Source of the DNA: Bordetella parapertussis
GTDB lineage: Bacteria; Pseudomonadota; Gammaproteobacteria; Burkholderiales; SG8-41
DNA length: 63,855 nt
Direction of reading: 5' to 3'
NCBI GenBank assembly: GCA_945906935.1
Contig: CAMDSO010000008.1
Location: 1 to 63,855 of the forward strand
Part shown: piece after piece, positions 48,829 through 61,716 of the stretch
Position numbering within the stretch: position 1 is the first letter of the stretch
How the letters are laid out: the number at the start of each line of letters is the position of its first letter
Program-made: the position numbers and the translations under genes
Notes under the pieces: model-generated
What the model saw: only the letters and a program-made list of their open reading frames with translations
What the model was told of the DNA's origin: nothing
Databases searched by the model: none

Positions 48829-49942
48829 CCTTGCCGTCTATGCGGTCAGCGCCAAGTCGTCACGTGGACGGCGCGTGGAAGAAGCCGCCCCAGATGGACG
48901 GACTGAATTTCAGCGTGACCGAGACCGTATCATTCATTCGACAGCGTTTCGTCGCCTTGAATACAAGACACAGGTATTCGTCAATCACGAGGGGGACCTC
49001 TTTCGCACGCGCCTCACCCACAGCCTCGAAGTCGCACAGATCGCGCGATCCGTTGCGCGCAGCCTGCGCCTCAATGAAGATTTGGTAGAAGCCATTTCCC
49101 TCGCCCATGATCTGGGCCACACGCCGTTCGGCCACGCTGGTCAGGATGCGCTAAACCGCTGCATGCAGCCTTATGGGGGCTTCGAACACAATCTGCAATC
49201 GCTGCGGGTGGTGGATATTCTTGAGCGTCGCTATGCCGCTTTTGATGGATTGAATTTATGTTTTGAAACGCGCGAGGGGATACTCAAACATTGCGCGCTA
49301 AAAAATGCGCGCCTGCTCGGCGATGTCGGCAAGCGCTTTATCAAACGACGGCGCCCGTCGCTAGAGGCACAACTGGCCAACCTCGCTGATGAGCTGGCCT
49401 ATAACAATCATGACGTGGATGACGGCTTGCGCTCAGGCCTGCTCAATATTGAGCAATTATCCGAAATCAATCTCTTTGCCCGCCACAAAAAACAGGTCTT
49501 GGACGCGTACCCTAAGCTCGATGCGCGGCGACTGGTTCACGAAACAATACGCCGTATGATCGGCACTCTGGTCATCGATCTCACCAGCCAAACCGCCAGC
49601 AATATCCGCAAGCATAGGCCGCGATCCGTTGAAGACGTGCAAAAAGCGCCACTGCTGGTCGCTTTTAGCGAACCGCTGGCCCGGCAACATCAGGAACTCA
49701 AAAAATTCCTGCACGATAACCTCTACCGGCATTACCAGGTATGCCGGATGACCGCGAAGGCGCGCCGCGTCGTGAATGAACTATTCGACGCCTTTCTGGC
49801 CGATCCGCAATTACTGCCACCCCAATATCAAACCGATGCCCGGGGCGACAAACCCCGCATGGTGGCCGATTACATTGCCGGTATGACTGATCGCTACGCG
49901 ATGCGTGAACACCGTCGATTGTTCGCGGTAGACGAAATCTAG
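48821..49942 (+). CDS. dgt: Deoxyguanosinetriphosphate triphosphohydrolase-like protein
   Basis: A 373-residue HD-domain hydrolase that cleaves dNTPs to nucleoside and triphosphate. Metal ligands are in [16 protein letters not shown] (His) and [14 protein letters not shown] (His-Asp); YNNHDVDDG gives the later Asp. It belongs to the shorter (type 2) Dgt group common in proteobacteria. The start is GTG 48821, overlapping the aroB stop by eight bases; this aroB-dgt pair is usual in betaproteobacteria. Confidence 0.94.
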
Positions 49943-50077
49943 GGGGCTTTTGCCGCGTCGCAACAACAGGTTGCGGTCGGCCGAAGGCGTCATTGATTAT
50001 CAAGGCATTTCAAGGGCTTGAAGTCCGCCGCCTATGTCTGTATATTTCTGAGGTTTCGCCGTAATTATTGCAAATTC

Positions 50078-50107
50078 AGGCCGGTTGGCTTTCAACCGGC
50101 CTTTTTT
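50078..50107 (+). terminator. Terminator between dgt and gltB, in the gltB leader zone
   Basis: AGGCCGGTTG-GCTTT-CAACCGGCCT followed by TTTTT. The T-run ends only 16 bases before the gltB GTG, so it either ends dgt transcripts or acts as an attenuator for gltB. Confidence 0.85.
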
Positions 50108-50123
50108 ACCCGTGAGGTAGCCC

Positions 50124-53100
50124 GTGACGCAGCCGCCCTGTGCCCAGGGATTGTACGATCCCGCCAATGAACACGACGCTTGTGGCGTCGGTTTTGTCGC
50201 ACACATCAAAGGCGCGAAATCGCACGCCATTGTTGAACAAGGTTTGCAGATTCTCAGGAATCTGACCCACCGTGGCGCCGTCGGCGCCGACCCACTCGCC
50301 GGCGACGGCGCGGGTATATTGCTGCAGATTCCTGACGCCCTTTTCCGCGAAGAGTTGGCGCAGCAAGGGATCAAACTACCCTCAGCCGGCCAGTATGGCG
50401 TCGGTATGGTATTTCTGCCGCAGGAACCAGCGTCGCGATTCGCCTGTGAATACGAAATCGAGCGCTCGATCAAGGAAGAAGGGCAGATTCTGCTCGGTTG
50501 GCGCGATGTCCCGAGGGATAACAGCGGCCTTGGGGAGTCAGTCAAGAAGATAGAACCGGTGATTCGCCAGGTCTTTATCGGCCGCAGTCGCGGCGTTACC
50601 GTCACCGACGCGCTCGAGCGCAAGCTCTACATCATTCGCAAAAGCTCCGGCCATGCGATTCAGGCGCTAAATCTGGCCCACGGCAAGGAATTCTACGTGC
50701 CGTCGATGTCAGCTCGCACGATCGTCTATAAAGGCATGTTACTTGCGGACCAGGTCGGCGCCTACTACAAGGATCTGCAGGACAGCCGTATGGTTTCAGC
50801 CCTTGCGCTGGTACACCAGCGCTTCTCAACAAATACCTTCCCGACCTGGGATCTCGCGCATCCATTCCGCTTGGTCGCGCACAATGGCGAAATCAACACC
50901 CTGCGCGGCAACGTCAATTGGATACGCGCCCGGCAAGGCGCTATTTCAAGCCCCATCCTCGGCAAGGATCTCGAAAAACTATGGCCGCTGATTTATGACG
51001 GTCAATCCGATTCTGCCTCGTTCGACAATGCGCTCGAAATGCTGGTGATGGGCGGATATTCTGTATCACACGCCATGATGATGATGATCCCGGAAGCTTG
51101 GGAGAGTCATTCCCTGATGGACAAAAACCGGCGCGCCTTTTACGAATATCATGCTGCGATGATGGAACCGTGGGACGGCCCGGCGGCAATGGCGTTTACT
51201 GATGGCCGCCAGATTGGTGCGACGCTGGACCGCAACGGACTACGGCCGGCTCGTTATATCGTCACCGAAGACGACCTGGTTATCATGGGTTCAGAATGCG
51301 GCTGTCTGCCCATCCCTGAAGAAAAAATCGTCAAGAAATGGCGTCTGCAGCCGGGCAAGATGTTCTTGGTCGACCTTGAAAAAGGCCGCATTATTGACGA
51401 CAAAGAACTCAAGGACACGCTCGCCGACGCCAAACCTTATGGTGAATGGATCGATCGCATTCGCGTCAAACTCGATGATGTTGAAAGCGACCGCCAGCAA
51501 CCCGATCGCTCCGCCGTGTCCTTGCTGGATCGCCAGCAGGCCTTTGGTTATACCCAGGAAGACCTCAAGTTCCTGATGACACCAATGGCCCTTAACGGTG
51601 AAGAAGCGACCGGCTCGATGGGTAACGACTCACCGCTGGCGGTTTTGTCGGACAAAAACAAACCGCTGTACAACTACTTCAAGCAATTATTCGCTCAGGT
51701 TACCAATCCGCCGATCGATCCGATCCGCGAAGAATTGGTGACGTCGCTGGTTTCCTTCATCGGCCCCAAACCGAACCTGCTGGGCATTGATGAGCTAAAT
51801 CCGCCGTTACGGCTTGAGGTCAACCAGCCTGTAGTTGATTTTTTCGAAATGGAAAAAATCCGCCACATCGATCGCTACACGCAGGGCAAATTCAAGAGCT
51901 ACGAACTCGACATTTGTTATCCGGCCGCATGGGGTAACCATGCCATTGAAGCGCGTCTTGCCTCCTTGTGTGCGCAAGCAGAAGACGCAGTGCGCAGCGG
52001 TTACTCGATCGTGATAATTTCAGATCGCAACGTGAACCGTGATCAGGTCGCAATCCCCGCGCTGCTTGCGGTTTCTGCCATCCATCAGCATCTGGTGGCG
52101 AAAGGTTTGCGCACATCCACCGGACTCGTCGTAGAAACCGGGTCGGCACGAGAGGTTCACCATTTCGCTCTACTGGGCGGCTACGGCGCCGAAGCGATCC
52201 ACCCCTATCTAGCCATGGAAACATTGCTCGATATGGGTAAACGCGGCTTGTTCGGACAGGCTTTCGACAGCAAGAAAACGATTAAAAATTTCGTCAAGGC
52301 AATCGGCAAGGGTCTTCGTAAAGTGATGTCCAAAATGGGCATTTCGACCTATATGTCTTACACCGGTGCGCAGATTTTTGAAGCTGTCGGATTGTCGCGC
52401 GCGCTAATCGATAAATATTTTGCTGGCACTACCTCGAATGTGGAAGGCATCGGCGTGTTTGAAGTCGCCGAGGAAGCGCTGCGTATTCACCGCGGTGCCT
52501 TTGGCAATGACCCGGTGCTGGCTAGCGCCCTTGAAGCCGGCGGAGAATATGCATTTCGCGTACGCGGCGAAGAACACATGTGGACGCCAGACGCCATTGC
52601 CAAGCTGCAGCAGTCGACGCGCAGCAGTTCGTTCTCGACCTTCCAGGAATATTCGCAGATCATCAATGATCAGTCGAAACGGCACATGACCTTGCGCGGC
52701 TTGTTTGAATTCCAGCTGGATCGTTGCCAGCCGGTGCCGATCGAGGAGGTTGAACCGGCGGCAGAGATCGTTAAACGTTTTGCCACGGGCGCCATGTCGT
52801 TAGGGTCGATTTCAACCGAGGCGCACACCAATCTGGCCATTGCGATGAACCGCATCGGCGGCAAATCGAACACCGGCGAAGGGGGTGAAGATCGCAATCG
52901 TTACGCCACTGCCAAAGCCGGCGAGACCCTCGCTTCGCGGCTGGGCAAGAATCAAATCGAAAGCGATATTGAACTGAAGGAGGGCGACCTGCTGAAATCG
53001 AAGATCAAGCAGGTAGCCTCTGGCCGTTTTGGGGTCACTGCAGAGTATCTGGCATCGGCCGAACAGATTCAGATCAAGATGGCGCAAGGCGCGAAACCCG

Positions 53101-54776
53101 GCGAAGGCGGGCAGCTGCCGGGCAAGAAAGTGTCCGAGTACATCGCCATGCTGCGCTACTCAACACCGGGCGTCGAATTGATTTCCCCGCCGCCCCATCA
53201 TGACATTTATTCGATTGAAGATCTGGCCCAGCTGATCCACGATTTGAAAAACGCCAACTCACGGGCTTCGATCAGCGTGAAGCTGGTTTCCGAAATCGGC
53301 GTCGGCACAGTTGCCGCAGGCGTCACCAAAGCAAAAGCCGACCATGTGACCATATCGGGTCACGACGGTGGCACCGGTGCCTCGCCTTGGTCATCGATCA
53401 AGCACGCCGGCACGCCGTGGGAACTTGGCCTTGCCGAAACGCAACAAACCCTGGTGTTGAACCGTCTGCGCGGCCGTATCGTCGTGCAGGCTGACGGTCA
53501 AATGAAGACCGGACGCGATGTCATTATCGGCGCCTTGCTCGGTGCCGATGAATTCGGTTTTGCCACCGCACCGCTTGTGGTTTCTGGCTGCATTATGATG
53601 CGGAAATGTCATCTGAATACCTGCCCGGTCGGCGTTGCAACGCAGGATCCGGTTTTACGCAAGAAATTTAGCGGCAAGCCTGAACATGTCATCAACTTCT
53701 TTTTCTTTATCGCCGAAGAAGCACGCGCGCTCATGGCACAGCTCGGCATTCGGAAGTTCGACGAATTGATCGGTCGTTCCGACCTTCTCGACACGCGCAA
53801 AGGCATTGAGCACTGGAAGGCACGCGGGCTCGATTTTTCTCGCATCTTCCATCTGCCCTTGATCGGCGCCGAAGTGGCGCGCTACCACGTCGAAGGACAG
53901 GATCACGGACTGGATGGGGCGCTCGATCACCGGCTGATTGAACTCGCAGAACCCGCGCTAAAACGTCGCGAAAAGGTATCCATCGATATCCCCGTGCGTA
54001 ATATTAATCGTACTGTTGGCACTATGCTGTCCGGAGAAATTGCCCGCCTGTACGGTCACGATGGTTTGCCCGACGACACGATTCATGTCCGCCTTGCAGG
54101 CTCGGCGGGACAGAGTTTCGGCGCATTTCTCGCGCATGGGGTGACGCTAGAGATCATCGGCGACACGAACGACTTTTGTGGCAAGGGACTCTCCGGTGGG
54201 CATATTTCCGTCCGTCCTTCGCCCAAGTTTCGTGGCAAATCAACACAAAATATCATCACTGGAAACGTTGTTCTCTATGGCGCGATCGCAGGCGAAGCCT
54301 ATTTCAGCGGTGTCGCCGGCGAACGCTTTGCCGTTCGCAACTCAGGTGCACAAACTGTTGTGGAAGGTGTCGGCGACCATGCCTGCGAATACATGACCGG
54401 TGGCAGTGTGGTTGTTTTGGGAAAAACGGGGCGCAATTTCGCTGCCGGGATGTCGGGCGGTATCGCGTATGTGCTCGACGAGGATGGTGAATTCAGCAAG
54501 TATTGCAACCCATCCATGGTTGACCTGGAAGCGGTGTTACCTGAAACCGAACAGTCGAATAAAGTTTCACGCGACCTCTGGCATATGGGCGAGGCCGACG
54601 AGGCAATACTCAAACGCCTGATTGAAAATCACGCTCGCCACACCGGCAGCAAGTGGGCACAATCCATATTGGATCAGTGGGCGACGTTCCGTTCGCGTTT
54701 CGTCAAGGTGTTCCCTAAAGAATACCGGCGCGCATTGACCGAACTCGCAGCGAACGGCCGCAAAGTTGCGGCCTGA
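50124..54776 (+). CDS. gltB: Glutamate synthase (NADPH) large subunit
   Basis: GltB makes two glutamates from glutamine and 2-oxoglutarate. The 1550-residue precursor begins with a propeptide; the mature N-terminal nucleophile is Cys20 in [12 protein letters not shown]. Domains: class II amidotransferase (20-430), central domain, FMN/2-oxoglutarate barrel (about 860-1240; [18 protein letters not shown]) with Fe-S ligands in [20 protein letters not shown], and the C-terminal beta-helix (about 1290-1530). The start is GTG 50124 with GAGG at about 50114. No clear promoter was found after the terminator that sits 16 bases upstream. Confidence 0.98.
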   Translation: MTQPPCAQGLYDPANEHDACGVGFVAHIKGAKSHAIVEQGLQILRNLTHRGAVGADPLAGDGAGILLQIPDALFREELAQQGIKLPSAGQYGVGMVFLPQEPASRFACEYEIERSIKEEGQILLGWRDVPRDNSGLGESVKKIEPVIRQVFIGRSRGVTVTDALERKLYIIRKSSGHAIQALNLAHGKEFYVPSMSARTIVYKGMLLADQVGAYYKDLQDSRMVSALALVHQRFSTNTFPTWDLAHPFRLVAHNGEINTLRGNVNWIRARQGAISSPILGKDLEKLWPLIYDGQSDSASFDNALEMLVMGGYSVSHAMMMMIPEAWESHSLMDKNRRAFYEYHAAMMEPWDGPAAMAFTDGRQIGATLDRNGLRPARYIVTEDDLVIMGSECGCLPIPEEKIVKKWRLQPGKMFLVDLEKGRIIDDKELKDTLADAKPYGEWIDRIRVKLDDVESDRQQPDRSAVSLLDRQQAFGYTQEDLKFLMTPMALNGEEATGSMGNDSPLAVLSDKNKPLYNYFKQLFAQVTNPPIDPIREELVTSLVSFIGPKPNLLGIDELNPPLRLEVNQPVVDFFEMEKIRHIDRYTQGKFKSYELDICYPAAWGNHAIEARLASLCAQAEDAVRSGYSIVIISDRNVNRDQVAIPALLAVSAIHQHLVAKGLRTSTGLVVETGSAREVHHFALLGGYGAEAIHPYLAMETLLDMGKRGLFGQAFDSKKTIKNFVKAIGKGLRKVMSKMGISTYMSYTGAQIFEAVGLSRALIDKYFAGTTSNVEGIGVFEVAEEALRIHRGAFGNDPVLASALEAGGEYAFRVRGEEHMWTPDAIAKLQQSTRSSSFSTFQEYSQIINDQSKRHMTLRGLFEFQLDRCQPVPIEEVEPAAEIVKRFATGAMSLGSISTEAHTNLAIAMNRIGGKSNTGEGGEDRNRYATAKAGETLASRLGKNQIESDIELKEGDLLKSKIKQVASGRFGVTAEYLASAEQIQIKMAQGAKPGEGGQLPGKKVSEYIAMLRYSTPGVELISPPPHHDIYSIEDLAQLIHDLKNANSRASISVKLVSEIGVGTVAAGVTKAKADHVTISGHDGGTGASPWSSIKHAGTPWELGLAETQQTLVLNRLRGRIVVQADGQMKTGRDVIIGALLGADEFGFATAPLVVSGCIMMRKCHLNTCPVGVATQDPVLRKKFSGKPEHVINFFFFIAEEARALMAQLGIRKFDELIGRSDLLDTRKGIEHWKARGLDFSRIFHLPLIGAEVARYHVEGQDHGLDGALDHRLIELAEPALKRREKVSIDIPVRNINRTVGTMLSGEIARLYGHDGLPDDTIHVRLAGSAGQSFGAFLAHGVTLEIIGDTNDFCGKGLSGGHISVRPSPKFRGKSTQNIITGNVVLYGAIAGEAYFSGVAGERFAVRNSGAQTVVEGVGDHACEYMTGGSVVVLGKTGRNFAAGMSGGIAYVLDEDGEFSKYCNPSMVDLEAVLPETEQSNKVSRDLWHMGEADEAILKRLIENHARHTGSKWAQSILDQWATFRSRFVKVFPKEYRRALTELAANGRKVAA

Positions 54777-54801
54777 CATCAACCTTCCCGGACGATAGAA
54801 C

Positions 54802-56256
54802 ATGGGCAAGATTACCGGCTTTCTCGAACACCAGCGATTGAACGAAGCCAGCGAAGATAAAGGATCGCGCAAAAAACACTATCGCGAATTCGTCCTGCAT
54901 TTGAGCGACGATGAAGCGAAAGTACAGGGCGCTCGCTGCATGGATTGCGGCGTTCCTTTCTGCATGAGTGGCTGCCCGGTCAATAACATCATTCCCGATT
55001 TCAACGACCTGGTGTTCAAGCAGGATTGGAAAAATGCGATTGATACGCTGCATTCGACGAACAACTTCCCGGAATTTACCGGCCGCATCTGTCCGGCGCC
55101 GTGCGAAGAAGCCTGTACGCTACGCATCAACAACGACGCCGTTGGAATCAAATCCATCGAACATGCGATCATAGACAAGGCATGGGAGCAAGGCTGGGTC
55201 AAAGCGCGTCCCGCCGCCGTCAAAACCGGCAAGCGTGTGGCCGTCATCGGTTCTGGTCCTGCGGGCATGGCCAATGCGCAACAATTGGCACGCGCCGGTC
55301 ATGCCGTCGTGGTTTTCGAAAAGAATGATCGGGCTGGCGGCCTTCTGCGTTACGGCATCCCTGATTTCAAACTAGAAAAAATCCATATTGACCGTCGGCT
55401 CGAGCAAATGCGTGCCGAAGGCGTGGAATTCCGGACAAATCACGTCGTCGGTAGCGCACCGTCCGGTGCTGGTAATGGAGCACCGACTCATCTCGACCCA
55501 ACCTCAGTATTGAATGAATTTGACGCGGTTGTATTGGCGGGTGGCGCAGAATATCCGCGCGATTTGCCGGTTCCAGGGCGTGATCTCGATGGCGTTTATT
55601 TCGCCATGGAATTTTTACCTCTGCAAAATCGCCGGGTTGCCGGCGACAAGCCGTCCGAACTGTGGGCTAGCGGCAAACATGTGGTTGTAATCGGCGGCGG
55701 CGATACCGGCTCGGATTGCGTCGGAACGTCCAACCGGCACGGTGCGGCCAGCGTCACACAAATTGAATTGCTCCCCATGCCACCGGATCTGAAGAACAAC
55801 CCGGTTTGGCCCTATTGGCCGCAAAGATTACGCACTTCGTCATCGCATGAAGAGGGCGCGACCAGGGACTGGGCGATCGCCACAAAACGATTTGAGGGCA
55901 GTAGCGGCAAAGTCGAAAAAGTGGTGTTGGTTCGAGTTGAATGGCAAAACGGAAAAATGCTCGAAATCGCGGGCTCTGAATTTGAATTGAAGGCCGACAT
56001 GGTTTTGCTGGCATTGGGTTTTGTGTCACCGGCCCAAAAGTTGCTGGAGTCGTTTGGCATCGAGCGTGATGCACGCGGCAACGCCAAGGCTACAACCGAA
56101 GGTGCGCAGGCTTACGCGACCTCGATGCCAAAGGTGTTTACAGCCGGAGATATGCGGCGCGGACAGTCGCTCGTCGTGTGGGCGATTCGTGAGGGTCGCC
56201 AGTGCGCACGCGCAGTCGATGAGTTTTTGATGGGTTCATCGGTTCTGCCACGCTAA
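54802..56256 (+). CDS. gltD: Glutamate synthase (NADPH) small subunit
   Basis: GltD passes electrons from NADPH to GltB. The 484-residue protein has Fe-S ligands in [18 protein letters not shown] and [11 protein letters not shown], an FAD site [18 protein letters not shown] and an NADPH site [14 protein letters not shown]. It is 25 bases after gltB. Confidence 0.97.
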   Translation: MGKITGFLEHQRLNEASEDKGSRKKHYREFVLHLSDDEAKVQGARCMDCGVPFCMSGCPVNNIIPDFNDLVFKQDWKNAIDTLHSTNNFPEFTGRICPAPCEEACTLRINNDAVGIKSIEHAIIDKAWEQGWVKARPAAVKTGKRVAVIGSGPAGMANAQQLARAGHAVVVFEKNDRAGGLLRYGIPDFKLEKIHIDRRLEQMRAEGVEFRTNHVVGSAPSGAGNGAPTHLDPTSVLNEFDAVVLAGGAEYPRDLPVPGRDLDGVYFAMEFLPLQNRRVAGDKPSELWASGKHVVVIGGGDTGSDCVGTSNRHGAASVTQIELLPMPPDLKNNPVWPYWPQRLRTSSSHEEGATRDWAIATKRFEGSSGKVEKVVLVRVEWQNGKMLEIAGSEFELKADMVLLALGFVSPAQKLLESFGIERDARGNAKATTEGAQAYATSMPKVFTAGDMRRGQSLVVWAIREGRQCARAVDEFLMGSSVLPR

Positions 56257-56334
56257 TTGCCAGGCGGCAGGCCACCCCGGACGGTGTTCGTCAAAACGTC
56301 GCCGGGATAACCGTATTTCAACCAGACTCCCGCC

Positions 56335-57393
56335 ATGAAACTTGAAAACGATACCTTTCTACGCGCTTTGTTCCGCGAGCCAACGGCCTATACGCCGATC
56401 TGGCTGATGCGTCAGGCAGGCCGCTATTTGCCGGAATATAACCAGACGCGCGCACGGGCCGGGAATTTTCTGGCGCTGTGCAAAAACCCTGACCTCGCCA
56501 CTGAAGTAACGATGCAACCGCTGGCGCGCTATCGTCTTGATGCCGCCATCGTGTTTTCCGATATTCTTACAATACCGGACGCCATGGGGCTTGGCCTCTA
56601 TTTTGCGGAAGGTGAAGGACCAAAATTTGAACGCCCGTTACGTGAAGAATGGGAAATCCGCGATTTAAGTGCGCCCGATCCAACCGTCCACCTGCGTTAT
56701 GTTCTTGATGCAGTCAAGCAGGTGCGAAAATCGCTCGCTGGCAGTGTTCCGCTGATTGGCTTTTCCGGTAGTCCGTTTACTCTTGCCTGCTATATGATCG
56801 AAGGTCGTGGAAGCTCCGATTTTGCGAGCGTCAAGAAGATGCTTTATCGGCGACCTGATTTGCTCCACAAAATTCTGGCAGTCAATGCACAAGCCGTTAC
56901 CGATTATCTAAACGCGCAAATCGAGGCGGGCGCTCAGGCTGTGATGATTTTTGATACGTGGGGTGGCATGCTCTCTGACGCCGCTTATCATGAATTTTCC
57001 CTTGCCTATATCAGGCAGATTATTGGCGGTCTGAAGAGGGAAAACGACGGTATGCGCGTTCCCAGCATCGTCTTTACCAAGGGCGGAGGCGGCTGGTTAG
57101 AAAGCATCGCCGATACCGGTTGCGATGCGGTGGGGCTCGATTGGACGATTAATATTGGTGCGGCTAGAGCACGGGTTGGGGCCCGCGTGGCTTTGCAGGG
57201 AAATATGGATCCGGTGGTCTTGTTATCATCGCCCGAGGCAGTGCAACGGGAAGCCGTTGCGATTCTTGAGCAATTTGGTAGTGGGCCAGGTCATGTCTTC
57301 AATCTCGGCCATGGTATTTCGCAATTCACCCCCCCGGAACACGTATCGGCGCTAATCGAGGCAGTACGTGGGTTTAGCGCTCGTAACGACTGA
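56335..57393 (+). CDS. hemE: Uroporphyrinogen decarboxylase
   Basis: HemE converts uroporphyrinogen III to coproporphyrinogen III, the substrate of HemF. The 352-residue barrel opens [20 protein letters not shown] and [12 protein letters not shown], with catalytic Asp in [13 protein letters not shown] and the [16 protein letters not shown] block. It stands 78 bases after gltD. The large gap to priA follows. Confidence 0.98.
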   Translation: MKLENDTFLRALFREPTAYTPIWLMRQAGRYLPEYNQTRARAGNFLALCKNPDLATEVTMQPLARYRLDAAIVFSDILTIPDAMGLGLYFAEGEGPKFERPLREEWEIRDLSAPDPTVHLRYVLDAVKQVRKSLAGSVPLIGFSGSPFTLACYMIEGRGSSDFASVKKMLYRRPDLLHKILAVNAQAVTDYLNAQIEAGAQAVMIFDTWGGMLSDAAYHEFSLAYIRQIIGGLKRENDGMRVPSIVFTKGGGGWLESIADTGCDAVGLDWTINIGAARARVGARVALQGNMDPVVLLSSPEAVQREAVAILEQFGSGPGHVFNLGHGISQFTPPEHVSALIEAVRGFSARND

Positions 57394-57728
57394 AAACCCG
57401 CGCCGATACTGGCTTTGCGGGAAGCCTTACCCGCAAACTTATGCACAGTAAGGGTTTGCGGGTAATCTGCCCCAGGCATAAACCCCAGCGAGCCGAGCAG
57501 ACCCGCCAACCATATGTTTTTTATAATTAAACTTCTAATATCCTAGAAAATACTGCAAGATCACGCTCTAAATCATGCCCTAAGGCTTACATCACCCACA
57601 AAGTAATCAACACAATTATCCACAGGTTGTTTCGACGGGAAATTTCATATAGGGCTAATGGCCTTGTGTTGCTTTTTGAGAAATCACGCGAGCGAACTGT
57701 GTTAACTCTGGATGCTACATAGGGAGCC
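57394..57728. other. 335-bp gene-free gap with two consensus DnaA boxes and an inverted repeat
   Basis: The longest gene-free stretch between two protein genes. TTATGCACA (57439-57447) and TTATCCACA (57616-57624) both match the DnaA-box consensus TTATNCACA on the plus strand; TCACCCACA (57592-57600) matches seven of nine. The first box is in the loop zone of a 12-bp inverted repeat TTACCCGCAAAC / GTTTGCGGGTAA (57427-57438 and 57454-57465). Between the boxes the DNA is AT-rich around 57514-57550 (a TTTTTTATAATTAAAC stretch). No dnaA, dnaN or mnmG gene is nearby. It could be an origin-related, DnaA-titrating or DnaA-regulated site. Confidence 0.5.
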
Positions 57729-59915
57729 ATGATTTTTGCCCGCGTCGCCCTTGATGTGCCGCTTAACACGCTATTTGATTACCGGGTGGGGCCAACGCAA
57801 GTGGTCGCTGTCGGCGGGTTTGTGTTGGTCCCGTTCGGTAAAAAGATCGTCGTGGGGGTGGTCCTCGAGCTTGCCAAGACCACGACGCTGTCTTTATCGC
57901 GGGTCCGCGGCGTTCTTGACGTAATCGGCAATATTCCGCCTTTGCCGCCAGATGTGTTGGCAGTGCTCAAATTCTGCAGTGACTACTACCACCACCCGAT
58001 TGGCGCAGTGGTAGTCAATGCCCTGCCAACGCGACTACGGCGTCGTAATGCAACGAAGCCACAAGCTGTGGCCTATCGTTTAACGGCGGTAGGCCAGCTC
58101 ATAGATACCGCAACATTGCCAGCGCGAGGCAAATCGCGACGCGAACTAATGGGCTGGCTAAAAGCATCAGGTGAGGGTATTGGCGCGGCGACGCTGCGCG
58201 CCAGGATGCCAAGCGCAGCCACCTTGCTGAAAGATCTGATTGCGCGAGGCTGGGTCGAAACCTTTGCGGAACAGCCTTACCAAGGCGCGGCGACAGGATC
58301 AGAAATTTTGCCGCGACCGACACTAACTAACGCGCAAGAAGCGGCGGTCAAGGCCGTACGGTCGTCCTTCAACCGGTTCAGCCCGTGGCTGCTTCATGGG
58401 ATCACTGGCAGTGGCAAGACCGAAATCTACCTAGAGCTCATTGCCACAGCACTCGAAGCAAATCAGCAAACACTCTTGCTGGTGCCGGAAATCAACCTCA
58501 CCCCTCAGCTTGAAAGCCGCATTCAATCGCGGTTTCCTGAGACCTTTGTCGTTCGACTTAACAGTGGTCTCAACGACAGCGAGCGCTTACTAAATTGGCT
58601 GGCGGCGCAATCCGGGGCCGCCGGCATCGTCGTGGGCACACGGCTGGCAGCATTCACGCCCATGCCCGCGCTCGGCTTGATTATTGTTGATGAGGAACAC
58701 GATGCCTCGTTCAAACAGGGCGATGGTTTACGCTACTCCGCGCGCGACATATCGCTGCTCCGCGCTAAACAACGGGCGGTTCCAATCGTGCTGGGCTCGG
58801 CTACCCCATCACTGGAAACCTACTATCAAGCGCAGCGCGGACGATACGGCCTCCTGACCCTCGAGCAACGCGCAAATGCGGCCATTCCGGAAATTACGAC
58901 CGCAAACATCCGTGGTGCGGCGCTCATCGATGGCTTATCACAAGAGGTATTGCATGCGATCAAGGAAAACACACGCCGCGGGCAACAATCTCTCATCTAC
59001 GTCAATCGACGCGGCTACGCGCCCGTCCTGATTTGTCCGAGCTGTCGCTGGACTTCCGGCTGCCCCCGCTGCTCCGTAAAACTTGTCTTACATCTGAAAA
59101 CCCGACTAATGCGATGTCATCACTGCGGCCATCAGGAACGCACTCCCGCAGCCTGTCCGCAATGCGGCAATCCCGAATTAACACCCTTGGGACAGGGAAC
59201 CCAGCGGGTTGAAGAGGCCTTGGCCCGCATTTTTCCTGCAGCCCGCATGCTGCGGATTGACCGTGACACCACCAGAGCCAAAGGCGCTTGGACTCAAATG
59301 CGCCAGCAAATTCATGACGGATCGGTTGACCTGCTGGTCGGCACTCAAATCCTCGCCAAAGGTCATGACTTCCCGGCATTAACGTTGGTCTGCGTAATTA
59401 ATGCGGATGCTTCCCTCTACAGCACGGATTACCGCGCGAGCGAGCGCTTATTTGCAAATTTGATGCAGGTGTCGGGGCGTGCCGGTCGGGCTGAGTCAGC
59501 TGGCCGGGTTTTGATTCAAACAGAGTTCCCTGAACATCCGCTCTACGTCGCCCTGCGGCGACAGAACTTTAATGATTTTGCGAAAGATGTATTGTCGGAA
59601 CGCAAGCAGGCTGGCCTGCCGCCTTATACACACCAGGTGATCTTACGCGCCGAAGCGCTCGAACAAGAAACCGCCATGGACTTTCTGCGGGACGCTGCGA
59701 GGCGAGCAGATGCCGACGGCGCGGAAGTCGCGGTGTTCGATCCCGTCCCGGCCGGCATGGCCAGACTCGCCGGCAAGGCACGCGCACAACTCACCGTACA
59801 ATCGCGTTCACGTTCGGCGTTACACAGTTTCCTGAATGCTTGGGAGCAAGAACTCAAAAAAATTGCCGCGCCCAAAGTGCGATGGGCGCTCGACATCGAC
59901 CCACAGGAGTCATGA
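57729..59915 (+). CDS. priA: Primosomal protein N' (replication-restart helicase PriA)
   Basis: PriA reloads the replisome at stalled forks. The 728-residue protein has a DNA-binding N-terminal region ([17 protein letters not shown]), Walker [15 protein letters not shown], the DEEHD box, zinc-binding cysteines in [13 protein letters not shown] and [19 protein letters not shown], and helicase motifs [13 protein letters not shown] and SGRAGRAE. DnaA boxes upstream raise the possibility of replication-linked control. Confidence 0.97.
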   Translation: MIFARVALDVPLNTLFDYRVGPTQVVAVGGFVLVPFGKKIVVGVVLELAKTTTLSLSRVRGVLDVIGNIPPLPPDVLAVLKFCSDYYHHPIGAVVVNALPTRLRRRNATKPQAVAYRLTAVGQLIDTATLPARGKSRRELMGWLKASGEGIGAATLRARMPSAATLLKDLIARGWVETFAEQPYQGAATGSEILPRPTLTNAQEAAVKAVRSSFNRFSPWLLHGITGSGKTEIYLELIATALEANQQTLLLVPEINLTPQLESRIQSRFPETFVVRLNSGLNDSERLLNWLAAQSGAAGIVVGTRLAAFTPMPALGLIIVDEEHDASFKQGDGLRYSARDISLLRAKQRAVPIVLGSATPSLETYYQAQRGRYGLLTLEQRANAAIPEITTANIRGAALIDGLSQEVLHAIKENTRRGQQSLIYVNRRGYAPVLICPSCRWTSGCPRCSVKLVLHLKTRLMRCHHCGHQERTPAACPQCGNPELTPLGQGTQRVEEALARIFPAARMLRIDRDTTRAKGAWTQMRQQIHDGSVDLLVGTQILAKGHDFPALTLVCVINADASLYSTDYRASERLFANLMQVSGRAGRAESAGRVLIQTEFPEHPLYVALRRQNFNDFAKDVLSERKQAGLPPYTHQVILRAEALEQETAMDFLRDAARRADADGAEVAVFDPVPAGMARLAGKARAQLTVQSRSRSALHSFLNAWEQELKKIAAPKVRWALDIDPQES

Positions 59916-59975
59916 TCCATTAAGCCCTAAACCCTGTTTGCACTCTGGCGCGCTCCGTGAATGGCCATGCCTGCG

Positions 59976-59984
59976 TGTTAGAAT
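59976..59984 (+). promoter_or_regulatory. Candidate extended -10 of argS
   Basis: TGTTAGAAT, an extended -10 form (TG, one base, TAGAAT), 37 bases before the argS start. Confidence 0.35.
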
Positions 59985-60021
59985 GCGCCGCGTTTCCCTC
60001 AAAAACTATCTGAAATATCCG

Positions 60022-61707
60022 ATGAATTCCGTAGCGATTTCGGATTTCCGAATCCATCTTGGCGAATTATTCAGAAGCGCCCTCGCGACCGTCGCGCCGG
60101 GGGTTCCAATTGCTGAAATAATCCTTGAACGGCCCAAGCAAGCTCAGCACGGCGATTACGCCTGCAACATCGCATTGCAACTGGCGAAAACGCTGAAACG
60201 AAAACCCCGCGACATCGCCGCTGAAGTCATCGCAGCGTTACCGGATTCGCCTTACCTCGCCAAAACAGAAATTGCCGGCGCCGGATTCATTAATTGCTTC
60301 CTGAAAGCCGAGGCGCATCAAACGATCGTCAGTCGGATTCTTCAGGAAGGTCAGACCTTCGGTCATAGCTTCACCGGCGCAGCTCAAAAAGTAGTGGTCG
60401 AATTCGTCTCGGCGAACCCGACCGGGCCGCTGCATGTCGGACATGGCAGGCAAGCCGCGCTCGGTGACGCCATCTCCGCATTACTGGAGACCCAAGGCTA
60501 TGCGGTTATGCGGGAGTTCTATTACAACGATGCCGGCGTGCAAATCCGCAACCTCGCGCTGTCAGTGCAGGCGCGAACGCGTGGTTTCAAACCTGGCGAC
60601 GCAGAATGGCCCGAGGGCGGCTATCAGGGCGAATACGTGCAAGAAATCGCCAATGATTTTCTCGCTTGCAAGTCTGTGGTAGCGAGCGACAGCACCGAGG
60701 TCAGCGCTAACGGTAACCGTGACGATGAGGAAAGTATTCGTCGCTTCGCAGTCGCCTATTTGCGGCGCGAACAGGACATCGACCTGGAAAAATTCGATGT
60801 TAAATTTGATATCTACTATCTCGAATCGAGTCTATACGCCGACGGCCGGGTAGCGTCCGCAGTCAAAGCCTTGATCGCCAGCGGTAAAACCTATGAGCAG
60901 GACGGCGCCCTATGGTTGCGTACTACCGATTTTGGCGATGACAAAGACCGGGTGGTTCGGAAGTCAGACAAGAGCTACACCTATTTTGTACCTGACGTGG
61001 CATATCACGTCACCAAATGGGAGCGCGGCTTTTCGACCGCCATCAACGTTCAGGGCACTGACCACCACAGCACTATTACGAGGGTGCGCGCCGGCTTACA
61101 GGCGCTCGAAATTGGCATCCCCGCGGGATTCCCGGATTACATTTTACACAGCATGGTGAAAGTCATGCGCGGCGGCGAAGAGGTCAAGATCTCCAAGCGC
61201 GCGGGCTCCTATGTAACCCTGCGGGATCTGGTTGAATGGGTAGGGCGGGATGCCGTGCGGTTCTTTCTGGTCTCGCGGCGCGCCGATTCAGAATTTGTTT
61301 TCGACATCGATCTCGCTTTGGCCAAAAGCGAGGAAAACCCCGTTTATTATGTCCAGTACGCTCACGCCAGGATTTGCAGCGTAGTCGCGCAATGGGGTGG
61401 GGACGCTGACGTTTTGAAAGCCATCCCTCTCACAACACTGACTGAAGAACGCGAACTCAGTCTGCTGAAAAGACTCGGCGAATATCCGGAAACCATCAGC
61501 TTGGCAGCCCGTGAATTTTCACCCCATCAGGTAGCTTATTATCTGCGAGAACTAGCCGGGGAATTTCACGGCTACTACAACTCAACCCGCTTCTTGGTAG
61601 CGGAGGAACCCGTTAAGTTGGCACGCCTTGCGCTAGCGGTGGCGACCCGGCAATTGCTACACGCCGGACTTGCGGTTCTCGGTGTTAGTGCCCCGGAAAA
61701 AATGTAA
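60022..61707 (+). CDS. argS: Arginyl-tRNA synthetase
   Basis: ArgS charges tRNA-Arg. The 561-residue class I synthetase has the N-terminal Add-1 domain (to about 115), the HIGH-type block [18 protein letters not shown], a KMSK-like VKISKRAG (many ArgRS lack this lysine) and a DALR anticodon-binding domain. The ATG at 60022 agrees with the usual N-terminus; the upstream frame to 59836 overlaps priA. Confidence 0.97.
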   Translation: MNSVAISDFRIHLGELFRSALATVAPGVPIAEIILERPKQAQHGDYACNIALQLAKTLKRKPRDIAAEVIAALPDSPYLAKTEIAGAGFINCFLKAEAHQTIVSRILQEGQTFGHSFTGAAQKVVVEFVSANPTGPLHVGHGRQAALGDAISALLETQGYAVMREFYYNDAGVQIRNLALSVQARTRGFKPGDAEWPEGGYQGEYVQEIANDFLACKSVVASDSTEVSANGNRDDEESIRRFAVAYLRREQDIDLEKFDVKFDIYYLESSLYADGRVASAVKALIASGKTYEQDGALWLRTTDFGDDKDRVVRKSDKSYTYFVPDVAYHVTKWERGFSTAINVQGTDHHSTITRVRAGLQALEIGIPAGFPDYILHSMVKVMRGGEEVKISKRAGSYVTLRDLVEWVGRDAVRFFLVSRRADSEFVFDIDLALAKSEENPVYYVQYAHARICSVVAQWGGDADVLKAIPLTTLTEERELSLLKRLGEYPETISLAAREFSPHQVAYYLRELAGEFHGYYNSTRFLVAEEPVKLARLALAVATRQLLHAGLAVLGVSAPEKM

Positions 61708-61716
61708 CATTCGACT

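Noticed and set aside
57427-57465. Inverted repeat as hemE terminator
   Set aside because: The 12-bp stem has a 15-base loop and no T-run on either side, so it does not fit an intrinsic terminator.
57394-57728. Firm call of the chromosomal origin
   Set aside because: Only two full DnaA boxes are seen and dnaA, dnaN, gyrB, mnmG or parAB are not in the window; kept as a finding and not annotated as an origin.
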